64,000 bases of DNA from Gemmatimonadaceae bacterium (GCA_036003045.1 DASYSS010000036.1:32357-96356); one strand, 5' to 3'. Positions 52,076 to 59,972 are shown, numbered from the stretch's first letter. The notes: generated by a model not told the origin, from the letters alone. A program made the numbers and translations.

Positions 52076-52462
52076 ATGAGCCCGTCATCTAGAAATCGGA
52101 TCCACAACGCCGACGACGCGACGCGGCTCGCCATCGAGCTGCGCGTTCACCTCGAAGCGACAAACCCACCGGCCAATGGCGCATCGGTCGTCGACCTTCG
52201 CGAGACGGTCCGCGAATACGTTGGCGCCCTACGGCTGCTCGGGCTGACGTTCAACGAAATACTTGCGGCGCTCGGCGCCGTTCTGAGCGAAGCGGGGTTT
52301 CCTCCGCCTTTGAATGCGGAAGCGCCAAGGCCCACTGACCGCGTCCGCGAAGAAGTCATCGCCTGGTGCGTCGAGCCGGACATCGAAGAGACGTCAGGGA
52401 ACGCAGGTGCCGCGCTCGAAGAAGCGTCCGGAACGCACGGCCCGAGCCATCGTCGCAGCTAA
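52076..52462 (+). CDS. Uncharacterised small acidic protein
   Basis: A 128-residue soluble protein that I cannot assign. The first half is helical, with DATRLAIELRVHLEATN and VVDLRETVREYVGALRLLGL followed by TFNEILAALGAVLSEAGFPP, an amphipathic pattern. The C-terminal half is acidic and Gly/Ser-rich. It has no signal peptide. Its stop overlaps that of the convergent HTH gene by four bases. It could be a structural or regulatory adaptor, but nothing specific supports this. Confidence 0.5.
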   Translation: MSPSSRNRIHNADDATRLAIELRVHLEATNPPANGASVVDLRETVREYVGALRLLGLTFNEILAALGAVLSEAGFPPPLNAEAPRPTDRVREEVIAWCVEPDIEETSGNAGAALEEASGTHGPSHRRS

Positions 52463-52824
52463 GCGTCGAGTTGTGTGGAGGGGCGGTCGTCGAGCGGTTC
52501 GTGGATGCGCCGTTCCCGTGGCGATTCGACCAGTCGCAGAACATCGGCGGTGGTAATGCCCGGCCCGATCTCGCTCGCGAGGGCGTGCGTCTCGTGGTCG
52601 TAGTTGCCGTACATCAACCACCACGGATCAACCCCGTACTCTCGGACGATCGCTGTGATGACGGTGAGACTCAGGCGTGGAAAGCGGGGATCGATCGAAC
52701 GGCTCAACGCCACCGGTGCAACGTCGAGTCGCCGCGCCGTCGTCTGCAAATCGCCACCGTTCGACCCGGTGACGAGAGCGCGAATCCGCGTGGCAATCGC
52801 GGTGCGGTCGATTCTTGGCCACAT
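52459..52824 (-). CDS. Helix-turn-helix protein (phage-repressor-like)
   Basis: A 121-residue probable DNA-binding protein. DLQTTARRLDVAPVALSRSI resembles the two helices of a Cro/CI-type HTH (T-A-x3-x-V-x3-L-S-R). It is followed by PRLSLTVITAIVREYGVDPW and WLMYGNYDHETH, close to the 'YGVDxxWLLxGxGD' end of phage-repressor HTH domains. No peptidase domain follows, so it is not a LexA-type repressor. It may act on its own promoter, where a GTGA-N6-TCAC dyad lies. The ATG at 52824 is preferred over longer frames that run into the next gene's 3' end. Confidence 0.65.
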   Translation of the reverse strand: MWPRIDRTAIATRIRALVTGSNGGDLQTTARRLDVAPVALSRSIDPRFPRLSLTVITAIVREYGVDPWWLMYGNYDHETHALASEIGPGITTADVLRLVESPRERRIHEPLDDRPSTQLDA

Positions 52825-52885
52825 GCTACCCCGGCTCGCAGACCCCGTGCCGGGAGTCCCCCAAAAGCCGATGCCCCGTCGTTGC

Positions 52886-52911
52886 GATATAAAAACAGTG
52901 ATGCAGGTCAC
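52886..52911 (-). promoter_or_regulatory. Promoter and GTGA-N6-TCAC dyad for the HTH gene
   Basis: On the minus strand TATATC (52891-52886) is a fair -10, with TTGGTG (52914-52909) 17 bases upstream. GTGA-TGCAGG-TCAC (52898-52911) is an inverted repeat of the CRP/FNR half-site form, lying between and over the -35, a position more consistent with repression. It overlaps the stop codon of the upstream lipoprotein gene. Confidence 0.4.
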
Positions 52912-53477
52912 CAAAGCGAATCGGGCGTCGCTTTGTACACCTTGCCGCCATTGGGGCACTGCACGTCCCGGTTCATGTTCGCGAACAACCCGTCCTGATT
53001 GTCCGTCCACGCCCATACGTGGAGATACCAGTAGTTGAAATTATTCTCATGGTGCAGCTTCTGACCCATGAGCACCGGTGGCACCGAGTCGCGCGACCAA
53101 TAGCGATACGGGACGATGAACTCCACGCCATTCAGCCGGTAGCTGCTGTCCGGCATTCGCTCGTATAGCAAAAACTCGGGCTTGGTGACATCGAGCTTCT
53201 CGTCGACGTAGGCGCGATTCAGGTGATGATAGCCCATCGCGCCGTGATGCTCGTCGACGATGCAGTCGGCGACGGTGCGCGGGTATCCGGCGGCGACGGC
53301 AGCATCGAGCTGCTTGTACGCCGACGTCGCGGCGCGAAGCTGCCGCAATCCATCGACGACGACGGGATCATTGACAGTGGCGACCGCCGCGGACATCGGT
53401 GCCGGCGCCGAGCGCATGCACGCGCCGATGCACACGAGCGCGGTCCAGCCGCCGAGACGAGCGAGATGATGAAACAC
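52908..53477 (-). CDS. Uncharacterised lipoprotein
   Basis: A 189-residue exported protein with a lipobox (VCIGAC, Cys20). The body reads QLDAAVAAGYPRTVADCIVD, GAMGYHHLNRAYVDEKLDVT, PEFLLYERMPDSSYRL and NGVEFIVPYRYWSRDSVPPV, and ends LHVWAWTDNQDGLFANMNRD. The same arrangement (GAMGYHHLN, PEFLLYE, GVEFIVP, LHVWxWxxNxxG) occurs in uncharacterised proteins I remember from other bacteria, without known function. The aromatic, His-rich motifs suggest a metal site, but this is inference. It is terminated at or inside the HTH promoter region. Confidence 0.65.
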   Translation of the reverse strand: MFHHLARLGGWTALVCIGACMRSAPAPMSAAVATVNDPVVVDGLRQLRAATSAYKQLDAAVAAGYPRTVADCIVDEHHGAMGYHHLNRAYVDEKLDVTKPEFLLYERMPDSSYRLNGVEFIVPYRYWSRDSVPPVLMGQKLHHENNFNYWYLHVWAWTDNQDGLFANMNRDVQCPNGGKVYKATPDSLW

Positions 53478-53631
53478 GATCCCTCAATCCGTTTGTGGTC
53501 CGCGAACGGCGAGCAAGATACCACGCCAAACGGCCCCCGGAGCAACAGGCGTGGGACGGGCCGGGTCGTCAGCGTGCTCGGACGTATTCCTGAACCGCGC
53601 CGCGGTGCTTGGACGGAAACGGTTGCGACAG

Positions 53632-55416
53632 TTACTTGGGCAGGCGTGGGTCGATGAACCCGTTCACCTGCGACGCCGCGGGCGGGTCCAGGTTCGCCAG
53701 CACGGCGATGACATATCCCGACTTCGGATAGATCCGCAGCTCGCCGTTCATTCCTGGCGCGCCGCCACCGTGACCGACGGCGCCGTCGCCGTTCTGTCGT
53801 GCGTCCTCGAAGCCGTACGCGTACATCTGTCCAATGGCGACGTCGACCTTCCCTGTGATCAGCATGTTGGTATACTCGGCGTTGACCAGCTTATGGCTCA
53901 TCAACGCCTCGGCAAACCTCACAAGATCGCCTACGGTCGAATACCCACCGCCAGCCGATGTTCCACGATAGGGCAGCGTATTCGTGTTGGGAGTCCACGC
54001 GCCGTTCCGGCGCGTGTACCCGACCGAGCGCTCGGCCACCGTTTGATCTTCAGGCTCCGAGCCGGTGCCAGTCATTCCGGCGGGGCGATACACGTGCTCC
54101 GCGACATAGTCATAGTAGCTCCGACCGGTGACGCGCTCGACGACCACGCCGAGCAACAGCATTCCATAGTTGCTGTACTCCCAGCGGCTTCCCGGCTCGA
54201 ATTGAAGGCCGCGCGAGCCGTACAGCTTCACGTAGTCGTCGAGGGTGCGTAGCTCCAGACGATGTGCGTTGAAGTCGGGGCCAAAGATGTCGCCGGTGCC
54301 GCCGGTGTGTGTGAGCAATTGATGAATCGTCACCTTGCTCGACACGTCCTTGTTCGGATAGTCCGTGACGTATTTGCCGAAGGGATCGGTGAGCTTGATC
54401 TTGCCCGCTTGAACGAGCTGCAGGATGGACGTCGCGGTGAACATCTTGTTCATCGAGCCGATGCGGAACTTGGTGTCGAGCGTGTTGGCGATCTTGTGTT
54501 CGCGATCGGCGAGGCCATAGGCGCCTTGGAACAGCACCTTGCTTCCGCTGGTTCCGAGTTTTGCGACGATGACCGTACCGGCGAAGCGGTCCGCCGCGGA
54601 TTCCTTGTCCAGCCGCGACTCGAGGGCCGGGGCAAGCTCGGCTTCGGTCAAGCGCGCGATCGGGAATGCCGCTGGACGGGGAATCGCGTTGAGGCCGAGT
54701 TGGACGATCTTGTCCGGAGTCGTCGAATCGAGGACGACGACGAATCGCGCGAATTGGTCGGAGTTGCGCTCCTGAACTAACCCCACAACCGTGGTCGTCG
54801 TCGCACGCTCGATCGAACGAAAGTCGAATCCGCCCGTGTTCTGAGCAAAGTTCACCTGGTTGTTGACGTTCATGCTCGGGTATCGCGTCTCGATGAATTG
54901 CTGAATCGGCCCACGCTCTCCGGAGTTGAGCGCGTCCAGGTATGCCGAGAGGGCCTTGAACGGAGCGCCGTTGCGCGCTGCGTTGACTTCCGCTTGCGTC
55001 ATTTTTGCGGTCGCAAATTCGGCCGGTGCGTCCGTGGGGCGAAGCAGGATGGTGGCGCGATCCGACGTATCGGAGGCGAGTCGGAGGGTGAGGGTCAAGA
55101 ATTGACGCGCGGCTTCACGTTCTTGCACCAAGACCGCGATTTCGCGCTCCTTCGAGTCCTGGATCTTGCGGACGTCGTAGCCGCCGGTTCGCGCGCGGAC
55201 CGCCATGACTTGGTCGATCGGAAGGTCCGGCATGTTCGCGTCCATGAACGCTTTCAGCTTCGCGCGATCTCCGCCGTTCATGGCGTCGAGCCATGCGGCC
55301 AACACCCGGCCGGCGTGGGTCGACGGAATCTGGGCCGGCAGTCGTGCCGAGGAGAGAAGCAACGCGGCGATACCAAACAGGCAGCTCTTGGCTGCGACGG
55401 CGCGGAATGTGGGCAT
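53632..55416 (-). CDS. Beta-lactamase-family serine hydrolase with duplicated N-terminal module
   Basis: A 594-residue exported enzyme with signal peptide SCLFGIAALLLSSARLPAQ. The catalytic domain (about 265-590) has the class C/DD-peptidase motifs: Ser321 and Lys324 (GSMNKMF), YSNYG (Tyr-x-Asn) and VGHGGGAPG (His-x-Gly). N-terminal to it are two homologous units, about 36-130 and 150-245. These pair 'AWLDAMNGGDRAKLKAFM' with 'AYLDALNSGERGPIQQFI', and 'ARTGGYDVRKI' with 'QNTGGFDFRSI', indicating an internal duplication. Such enzymes are esterases, DD-peptidases or beta-lactamases, and sequence does not decide. A copy of 44 bases of its signal region lies at 56690. Confidence 0.88.
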   Translation of the reverse strand: MPTFRAVAAKSCLFGIAALLLSSARLPAQIPSTHAGRVLAAWLDAMNGGDRAKLKAFMDANMPDLPIDQVMAVRARTGGYDVRKIQDSKEREIAVLVQEREAARQFLTLTLRLASDTSDRATILLRPTDAPAEFATAKMTQAEVNAARNGAPFKALSAYLDALNSGERGPIQQFIETRYPSMNVNNQVNFAQNTGGFDFRSIERATTTTVVGLVQERNSDQFARFVVVLDSTTPDKIVQLGLNAIPRPAAFPIARLTEAELAPALESRLDKESAADRFAGTVIVAKLGTSGSKVLFQGAYGLADREHKIANTLDTKFRIGSMNKMFTATSILQLVQAGKIKLTDPFGKYVTDYPNKDVSSKVTIHQLLTHTGGTGDIFGPDFNAHRLELRTLDDYVKLYGSRGLQFEPGSRWEYSNYGMLLLGVVVERVTGRSYYDYVAEHVYRPAGMTGTGSEPEDQTVAERSVGYTRRNGAWTPNTNTLPYRGTSAGGGYSTVGDLVRFAEALMSHKLVNAEYTNMLITGKVDVAIGQMYAYGFEDARQNGDGAVGHGGGAPGMNGELRIYPKSGYVIAVLANLDPPAASQVNGFIDPRLPK

Positions 55417-55571
55417 GCTGGTATTGTGAGAGACTCGAGATCCGGCGCAACCCTTTCGGACGGCCGCGCGGGGTTTACTAATTCGATCTTAATCTTTCCG
55501 CGGCACTGGAGCGCTTTGCCAAGCACCAGGGATCAACCCTATTTGCGCCACGACCGCCGTGAGCACCACGC

Positions 55572-56133
55572 CTATCGCGTGAATGGGTAACCAACCTTCC
55601 AGACGGTCACGATGTGATGCGGATCGTCCGGATCATCGAGCTTTCGACGCAACTCCGCCACGTGTGAGTCCACGGTCCGCGTCATTATGTAAGGACCATA
55701 ACCCCACACCTCGCGAAGGAGCTCGGCGCGGCTGGCGACTTTGCCGTGGCGCCGCGCCAGAGCCAGCAAGAGATCAAACACCTTCGGCGTCACCGTGACC
55801 GGCATCCCCGCCCGCGTCACCGCGGGCGCGTCGAGGTCGACGGTCACGTCGCCAGCTCCAGCATGCGGCTGTGCGGGCTTCGTTCGAGTGCGCTGCGTCT
55901 CGGGAGAGCCGCGATCCGCTCGCTCAACTCGAGAATGCTGAACGGCTTCGTGACGTATTGATCGGCGTCGAGCCGAAAGCCCCGAATCCTATCTTGTTCC
56001 TGTGTCTTTGGCGAAAGAACGATGACGGGAACGCGCCCGCCGCCATTCTGGCGAACCCGCTTCAGCACGTGATAGCCGTCGGCCCCCGGCAACATCAAGT
56101 CGAGATTGACGAGATCCGGATTCCAGTCGGCTG
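55572..56133 (-). pseudogene. Truncated, frameshifted OmpR-family response regulator
   Basis: From about 56133 leftwards one frame gives ADWNPDLVNLDLMLPGADGY, KRVRQNGGGRVPVIVLSPK and DADQYVTKPFSILELSERI, the later part of a receiver domain. The phospho-Asp (LDLMLPG) and the Lys of TKPF are present, but the first 40 or so residues with the acidic pair are absent. At 55844 this frame stops. An overlapping frame (from GTG 55847) continues with VTVDLDAPAVTRAGMPVTVT and VDSHVAELRRKLDDPDDPHH, a complete winged-helix DNA-binding domain ending at 55572. A one-base shift restores the usual 'GDVTVDLD' linker. The gene is therefore decayed, unless the fragments act separately. Confidence 0.7.
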
Positions 56134-56200
56134 CTGAACGGGCGGTGACGCGGCACGGCGAACGGGGGTTCAGCCGTCACCCCAGTCCGCGAGACGCAGT

Positions 56201-56662
56201 ATGAGAAGTCTGGCTTGGCTCTACACGGGTGCGGTCGTAGCCGTTGCCGGATGCACTGACGCGACGGCCCCCATGTCAGCGACGTCTGCCTTCGGCGTGG
56301 GCATGACCGTCACGGTCCCCGGACCATGCCTGTTCACGTGCGATCCGATCTCGGCGGCCATTCACACCGTTGGGCTCGTCGTAATCACCAATAGCGGAAC
56401 CACGACAGCGTACCTGCGGGGATGTGCGGATCCGGTCCCCACGCTCGAGGAGCAAAAGGACGTTGATGGAAGATGGGTGGACGTTGGTCCGCCGCCGTGT
56501 CCGATCGCGCCGCTGGCCATTCCGATTGCTTCGGGTGCGACCATTCGTGTCAACGACTTGTTCGCGGCTGGAACGCGTCGACTCCGAGTGACCGTTGCAA
56601 CGTCCCCCGATTTCGCGCATGCGGCCACCGCGAGTTCGGCATCGTTCCTCGTTCCGCAATGA
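56201..56662 (+). CDS. Small uncharacterised lipoprotein
   Basis: A 153-residue exported protein. The signal peptide SLAWLYTGAVVAVAGC ends with a good lipobox (VAGC). The mature part is beta-rich: MTVTVPGPCLFTCDPISAAI, LVVITNSGTTTAYLRGCADP and RWVDVGPPPCPIAPLAIPIA suggest an Ig-like or beta-sandwich domain. Four cysteines in the mature chain may form two disulphides. It diverges from the decayed response regulator (a 67-base gap) and converges on the RsbRD-type kinase gene. I cannot assign a family. Confidence 0.6.
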   Translation: MRSLAWLYTGAVVAVAGCTDATAPMSATSAFGVGMTVTVPGPCLFTCDPISAAIHTVGLVVITNSGTTTAYLRGCADPVPTLEEQKDVDGRWVDVGPPPCPIAPLAIPIASGATIRVNDLFAAGTRRLRVTVATSPDFAHAATASSASFLVPQ

Positions 56663-56689
56663 CCGCCGTAGGGATGCCCTTCGCGTGAG

Positions 56690-56732
56690 CGGAATCTGGG
56701 CCGGCAGTCGTACCGACGAGAAAAGCAACGCG
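56690..56732 (-). repeat. Remnant duplicate of the beta-lactamase signal-peptide region
   Basis: CGGAATCTGGGCCGGCAGTCGT and the following bases to 56732 match 55324-55366 at about 39 of 43 positions. Read in the minus direction they encode LLFSSVRLPAQIP, against LLLSSARLPAQIP in the beta-lactamase-family protein. The surrounding sequence does not match. It is either the scar of a tandem paralogue mostly lost by deletion or a short duplication. It lies 1.37 kb from the original, with the decayed regulator and a lipoprotein gene between. Confidence 0.6.
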
Positions 56733-56743
56733 CGCGCGTCAAC

Positions 56744-57889
56744 CTATTCACCGTGATCCATTCCGCCGGGTCTCGTGACCGGCAAATGAATCGTGAAGGT
56801 CGTTCCACGCTCGTCACTGGAATCAACTTCGATGTGACCGCCGTGACCGACCACGATCGCGTTCGCGATGTAGAGCCCCAGCCCGAGATGCCCGGCGTCG
56901 CGCGCCGCCGCGTCGTCGTGGACGACGGTCGTCCAGGGTTCGAACAATACCGCCCGCCGCTGCTCCGGAATTGGCGGGCCGGTGTTGTGCACCGCGATGG
57001 CGACGTCGTGGTTGGCGGCGACCGAAACGCGAATGGGGGCCTGTCTCTCGCCATATTGAAGAGCGTTCGCGAGAAGATTGGCGACTGCTTGACCGATGCG
57101 TTTGTCGTCCCAACGTCCTTGGAGATCGCCACTCGCCGTCACTTCGACGACGCGGTCTGGATGAGACGTGCAGAATTCTTCGACAATCGCGCGCACGACG
57201 GTGCCAAGATCCGCTTCCCGCCGTTCAATGGGCAGCCGTCCGCCGAATCGCATCCGCGTCGCGTCGAGGAGGTCCGCGATGAGATGATGCATGCGTTCGC
57301 CCGTGGACACGATACGGTTCGCGATGTCGCGCGTTTTCTCCTCGTCGATGCCCCCTTCCGCCAAGAGCGCGCCGCCCGCGATGATCGTCGTCAGAGGATC
57401 TCGCAGATCATGGCCAGGCACGCCAAGCACTCTTTCCCGCGAGCGATCGATGCGGTGCATGAACTCGGCGATCGACGTCGTCAGCGCGCGGTCGATTGCC
57501 TCGTCAAAGCAGATGAGACTATCGAGATCCGCCGATGTCGCGACGGGCTGCGATCGACGCCAGAGGCGCGTCACGCATCGACGAAGGCTCGGGAACTCCA
57601 GCGCCACCTGCACGACACGCAACCCCTGCTCCGCGCGTCGAGCGCCGTGTTGCTCCGCGACGGCCTCGACGCTGTTCGCCGGCGCCTGGCGACCCGGAGA
57701 TTCATTCGGCACGCCCATGTCGCGTCGACAGTCATCGAGATCACGCGCGACTGTTTCCAGGAGCTTGCCGAGGTTGTCGCGGAGCTCGAGGATGCCGTCG
57801 CCTCGGCCGGTCAGCCTCCGGCGGGCGTCCTGTTCCCAGTCCGCAAGGATGGTCTCACGATGTGCGCTGATGAAAGACGACAATTCCAT
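56744..57889 (-). CDS. Soluble sensor histidine kinase with RsbRD-like N-terminal domain (second copy)
   Basis: A 381-residue kinase homologous to that at 30801-31961. MELSSFISAHRETILADWEQ aligns with the other's N-terminus and again suggests an RsbRD/RsbU-type sensor. HisKA has VPGHDLRDPLTTI, with Asp where the other has Thr. HATPase shows NLLANALQYG, an atypical G1 box HNTGPPIP and the G2 box HLGLGLYI. Its nearest regulator gene (55572-56133) is a pseudogene, so it may have lost its partner or phosphorylate one elsewhere. It diverges from paralogue C of the unknown small-protein family, 183 bases away. Confidence 0.85.
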   Translation of the reverse strand: MELSSFISAHRETILADWEQDARRRLTGRGDGILELRDNLGKLLETVARDLDDCRRDMGVPNESPGRQAPANSVEAVAEQHGARRAEQGLRVVQVALEFPSLRRCVTRLWRRSQPVATSADLDSLICFDEAIDRALTTSIAEFMHRIDRSRERVLGVPGHDLRDPLTTIIAGGALLAEGGIDEEKTRDIANRIVSTGERMHHLIADLLDATRMRFGGRLPIERREADLGTVVRAIVEEFCTSHPDRVVEVTASGDLQGRWDDKRIGQAVANLLANALQYGERQAPIRVSVAANHDVAIAVHNTGPPIPEQRRAVLFEPWTTVVHDDAAARDAGHLGLGLYIANAIVVGHGGHIEVDSSDERGTTFTIHLPVTRPGGMDHGE

Positions 57890-58071
57890 GCGCCCTGCTC
57901 CAACGACGTCGCGAGTTTGCGATGAGCCTCATCGGTGGCTCATTTATGGTGGAGTTATCCTTCGGTCGCGATTGGGCCAAGGCAGTAGACGCTTTCCCCT
58001 CGTTGCTATGTTCACGCAGTGTCTCAGCTCGCCGTCGAGTGCACCCACGACCGACGCCCTCGCTCACCTCC

Positions 58072-58479
58072 GTGACATTCTCACTCCCGCCTGATTCCCC
58101 AGAGCTCGACGCCTCGGCGCAGTTCGTCGTGCCCCGAGACGCGGCTGACGCGCTGGATATTCCCATGATCATCGCCGCGGCCGAGCGCCGTGGCGTGAAA
58201 ATGCCGCGAATCGAGATGACGACGACGGACGCCGGCGCCGGGAAAACACGTATCTCGTGTCGCGTCGCGGTCGCGATCCTTCTCACGCAGGCCTGGATTT
58301 CGGTCGCCGAGCACGCGCCGGATACTGATGCCGCTCGCCAGCTGGTGGTGTCGTTGGCCGAGGCGACGCGTGCGGCCTTCGCGGCGATCGATGACGCGAC
58401 GACCAGGGCCCGCAAGAATAATGCGCTCGGCGACAGCGGCTACATCGGCCCGTCGGGCCACCCAAATTCTGGCGGCTGA
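58072..58479 (+). CDS. Small protein of unknown function, paralogue C of a three-member family
   Basis: About 135 residues. The core is AQFVVPRDAADALDIPMIIA, then AAERRGVKMPRIEMTT, KTRISCRVAVAILLTQAWIS and an Ala-rich helix SLAEATRAAFAAIDD. The motif order matches paralogues A (29258-29659) and B (50999-51376). A GTG at 58072 puts the core 20 residues in; ATG 57922 or 57946 are longer alternatives with a basic, unrelated leader. It ends in GYIGPSGHPNSGG. It diverges from the second RsbRD-type histidine kinase, and the hotdog thioesterase gene converges on it, 21 bases away. Confidence 0.6.
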   Translation: MTFSLPPDSPELDASAQFVVPRDAADALDIPMIIAAAERRGVKMPRIEMTTTDAGAGKTRISCRVAVAILLTQAWISVAEHAPDTDAARQLVVSLAEATRAAFAAIDDATTRARKNNALGDSGYIGPSGHPNSGG

Positions 58480-58500
58480 TCTCCTGATGAAGGAAGACCG

Positions 58501-58914
58501 TTACGGCACCCTTCTCGGCACAATCGCCATCGTGCAGCGAGAGATACAGATGAGACTTCCCGATTCGTCCAGGATCTGAATCGACCAGACCTGTGACGTG
58601 CGGCCGATGTGGACGGGGGTTGCGGTGGCTGTGACGACGCCGCTGGACTTGGGGCGAATGTGGTTGGCGTTGATCTCCTGGCCGACCGCTGCGAACCGCT
58701 CGCGATCGATGCACCCGGCGGCGCCGAACGAGGCGACCGTTTCCGCGAGGGCGACCGACGCACCACCGTGGAGAATGCCGAACGGTTGGACCGTCCGTTC
58801 GTCGACTGGCATCGTAGCCACCACGCGCTGCTCCGAGAGCTCGAGTATCTCGATGCCGAGCACGCCCGGCATTCCAAGTGTTCGAAACGGGTGGTACCAA
58901 GCGGGATCAGTCAC
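58501..58914 (-). CDS. PaaI-type hotdog-fold thioesterase
   Basis: A 137-residue acyl-CoA thioesterase candidate. The motif HGGASVALAETVASFGA carries the catalytic-site residues of the PaaI/EntH-type family. VGQEINANHIRPKSSGVVTA and IQILDESGSLICISRCTMAI are the following strands of the hotdog fold. GIEILELSEQRVVATMPV is the N-terminal strand pair. The start is a GTG at 58914 with GGAG about eight bases upstream, just after a run of nine C on the same strand (58926-58934). The substrate acyl group is unknown. Confidence 0.9.
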   Translation of the reverse strand: MTDPAWYHPFRTLGMPGVLGIEILELSEQRVVATMPVDERTVQPFGILHGGASVALAETVASFGAAGCIDRERFAAVGQEINANHIRPKSSGVVTATATPVHIGRTSQVWSIQILDESGSLICISRCTMAIVPRRVP

Positions 58915-59001
58915 AAGCTGGCTCCGGGGGGGGGTGGATGGAGTGAAGGTTATGAATCTGGCGCGTCTGGATGCGCGGGTGGCTCAGGCGCATGATTCGG
59001 G

Positions 59002-59433
59002 ATGGACGATTCTCTCGACCGCATCGCGGTGAACGACAACCAGCGGCGGCACTTTGAGGTCCTGTTGAGCCGTTTGGAAGATTCGCTGGGCACGATCGAG
59101 ACGCTGCTGGCGGCTCCGCGTGCGCGCAATCTCTCGCGAGTGGAGGACGACGTGCCGTCCGGCTTTCGGACGATCGCGGCCTCCGAGATCCCGGCGATCA
59201 AGCATCAGATCGAGCGTCTCGCCGTCGCGATGAACCTTCGGCCGAGCATCGTGTCGCTTCGTCGCGTTATCAGCGCGTCGCTGACGACCGACGTCATCCG
59301 AATCGAGGACAGTCTGTCGTCCGGGCTACGCGGCTACGGCGTGGTGGATCCAACACTTCCCGATCTTCTGGACCCCGCACTCCTACGGTTGGCTCATTCC
59401 CTCGGCCGTCTTGCCAGTGCGCTCAAGCGATAG
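59002..59433 (+). CDS. Uncharacterised helical protein
   Basis: A 143-residue soluble protein. RRHFEVLLSRLEDSLGTIET is a strong amphipathic helix. ASEIPAIKHQIERLAVAMNL and LLDPALLRLAHSLGRLASAL suggest three or four helices forming a bundle or coiled coil. No catalytic or metal motif is visible and there is no signal peptide. It sits divergent from the thioesterase gene and 60 bases before the next membrane-protein gene. Members of this kind may be regulatory; I cannot say more. Confidence 0.5.
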   Translation: MDDSLDRIAVNDNQRRHFEVLLSRLEDSLGTIETLLAAPRARNLSRVEDDVPSGFRTIAASEIPAIKHQIERLAVAMNLRPSIVSLRRVISASLTTDVIRIEDSLSSGLRGYGVVDPTLPDLLDPALLRLAHSLGRLASALKR

Positions 59434-59493
59434 CCGGCGCCTTATGAGTGCGCAGATTAGCGATCCCGCCGTGCGAGCGAACCAGAGGCCACT

Positions 59494-59910
59494 ATGAGCA
59501 CGACCCTATTGTTGCGCGTCGCAGCGGTGCTGACGGCGATCCAGGGCATCGTCCACGGCGGATTCTTCATCTCGGCCAAGCCGCGGAGCGAGGCTGAGAC
59601 GGCGATGGTTACGGCAATGAAGACCGGCCTCTTTTTCGGCGGCGGAACGCGTGGCTACTGGGACATGTACTTCGGATACGGCCTGATCGCCGCGGCGATT
59701 TGTCTCGTCGAAGCTGTGCTGTTGTGGCAGGTCGCGAGGATTGCCGTTGTGCCGCCGACGCTCGCGCGGCCGATCGTCGTCTTACTCCTGGCGTGGAAGG
59801 TCGCCCACGCGTTGGTCGTCTGGCGGTATTTCGCGTTTCCGATTCCGATCGCGTTCGACGCTCTCGTGGCGGCCTGTCTCGCGTGGTGGCTACTCGCACA
59901 ACCGCGTTGA
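59494..59910 (+). CDS. Uncharacterised four-helix membrane protein
   Basis: A 138-residue protein with four hydrophobic segments: LLLRVAAVLTAIQGIVHGGF, YFGYGLIAAAICLVEAVLLW, PIVVLLLAWKVAHALVVWRY and AFDALVAACLAWWLLAQP. A glycine-rich loop (FFGGGTRGYWDMYF) with several aromatics lies between helices 1 and 2. The size and shape recall the DoxX-like or DUF4149-like membrane families, but no diagnostic motif is present. A strong hairpin terminator follows at 59973. Confidence 0.55.
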   Translation: MSTTLLLRVAAVLTAIQGIVHGGFFISAKPRSEAETAMVTAMKTGLFFGGGTRGYWDMYFGYGLIAAAICLVEAVLLWQVARIAVVPPTLARPIVVLLLAWKVAHALVVWRYFAFPIPIAFDALVAACLAWWLLAQPR

Positions 59911-59972
59911 TCCCGCGGAGCAGTTGGTCTACTACTGACGCAACGGTGGATTCGAATCCTGCAGAACGCACA

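Noticed and set aside
58926..58934. Run of nine G as a phase-variation tract.
   Set aside because: It lies upstream of the thioesterase gene's start and ribosome-binding site, outside any reading frame, so length change would not switch a frame. A promoter-spacing effect cannot be excluded.
59918..59970. GGAGCAGTTGGTCTAC and GGATTCGAATCC look like a tRNA D-arm and T-arm.
   Set aside because: No acceptor stem or anticodon arm can be formed; the T-arm match is a simple palindrome with the wrong stem pairing. Not a tRNA, and too poor to call a fragment.
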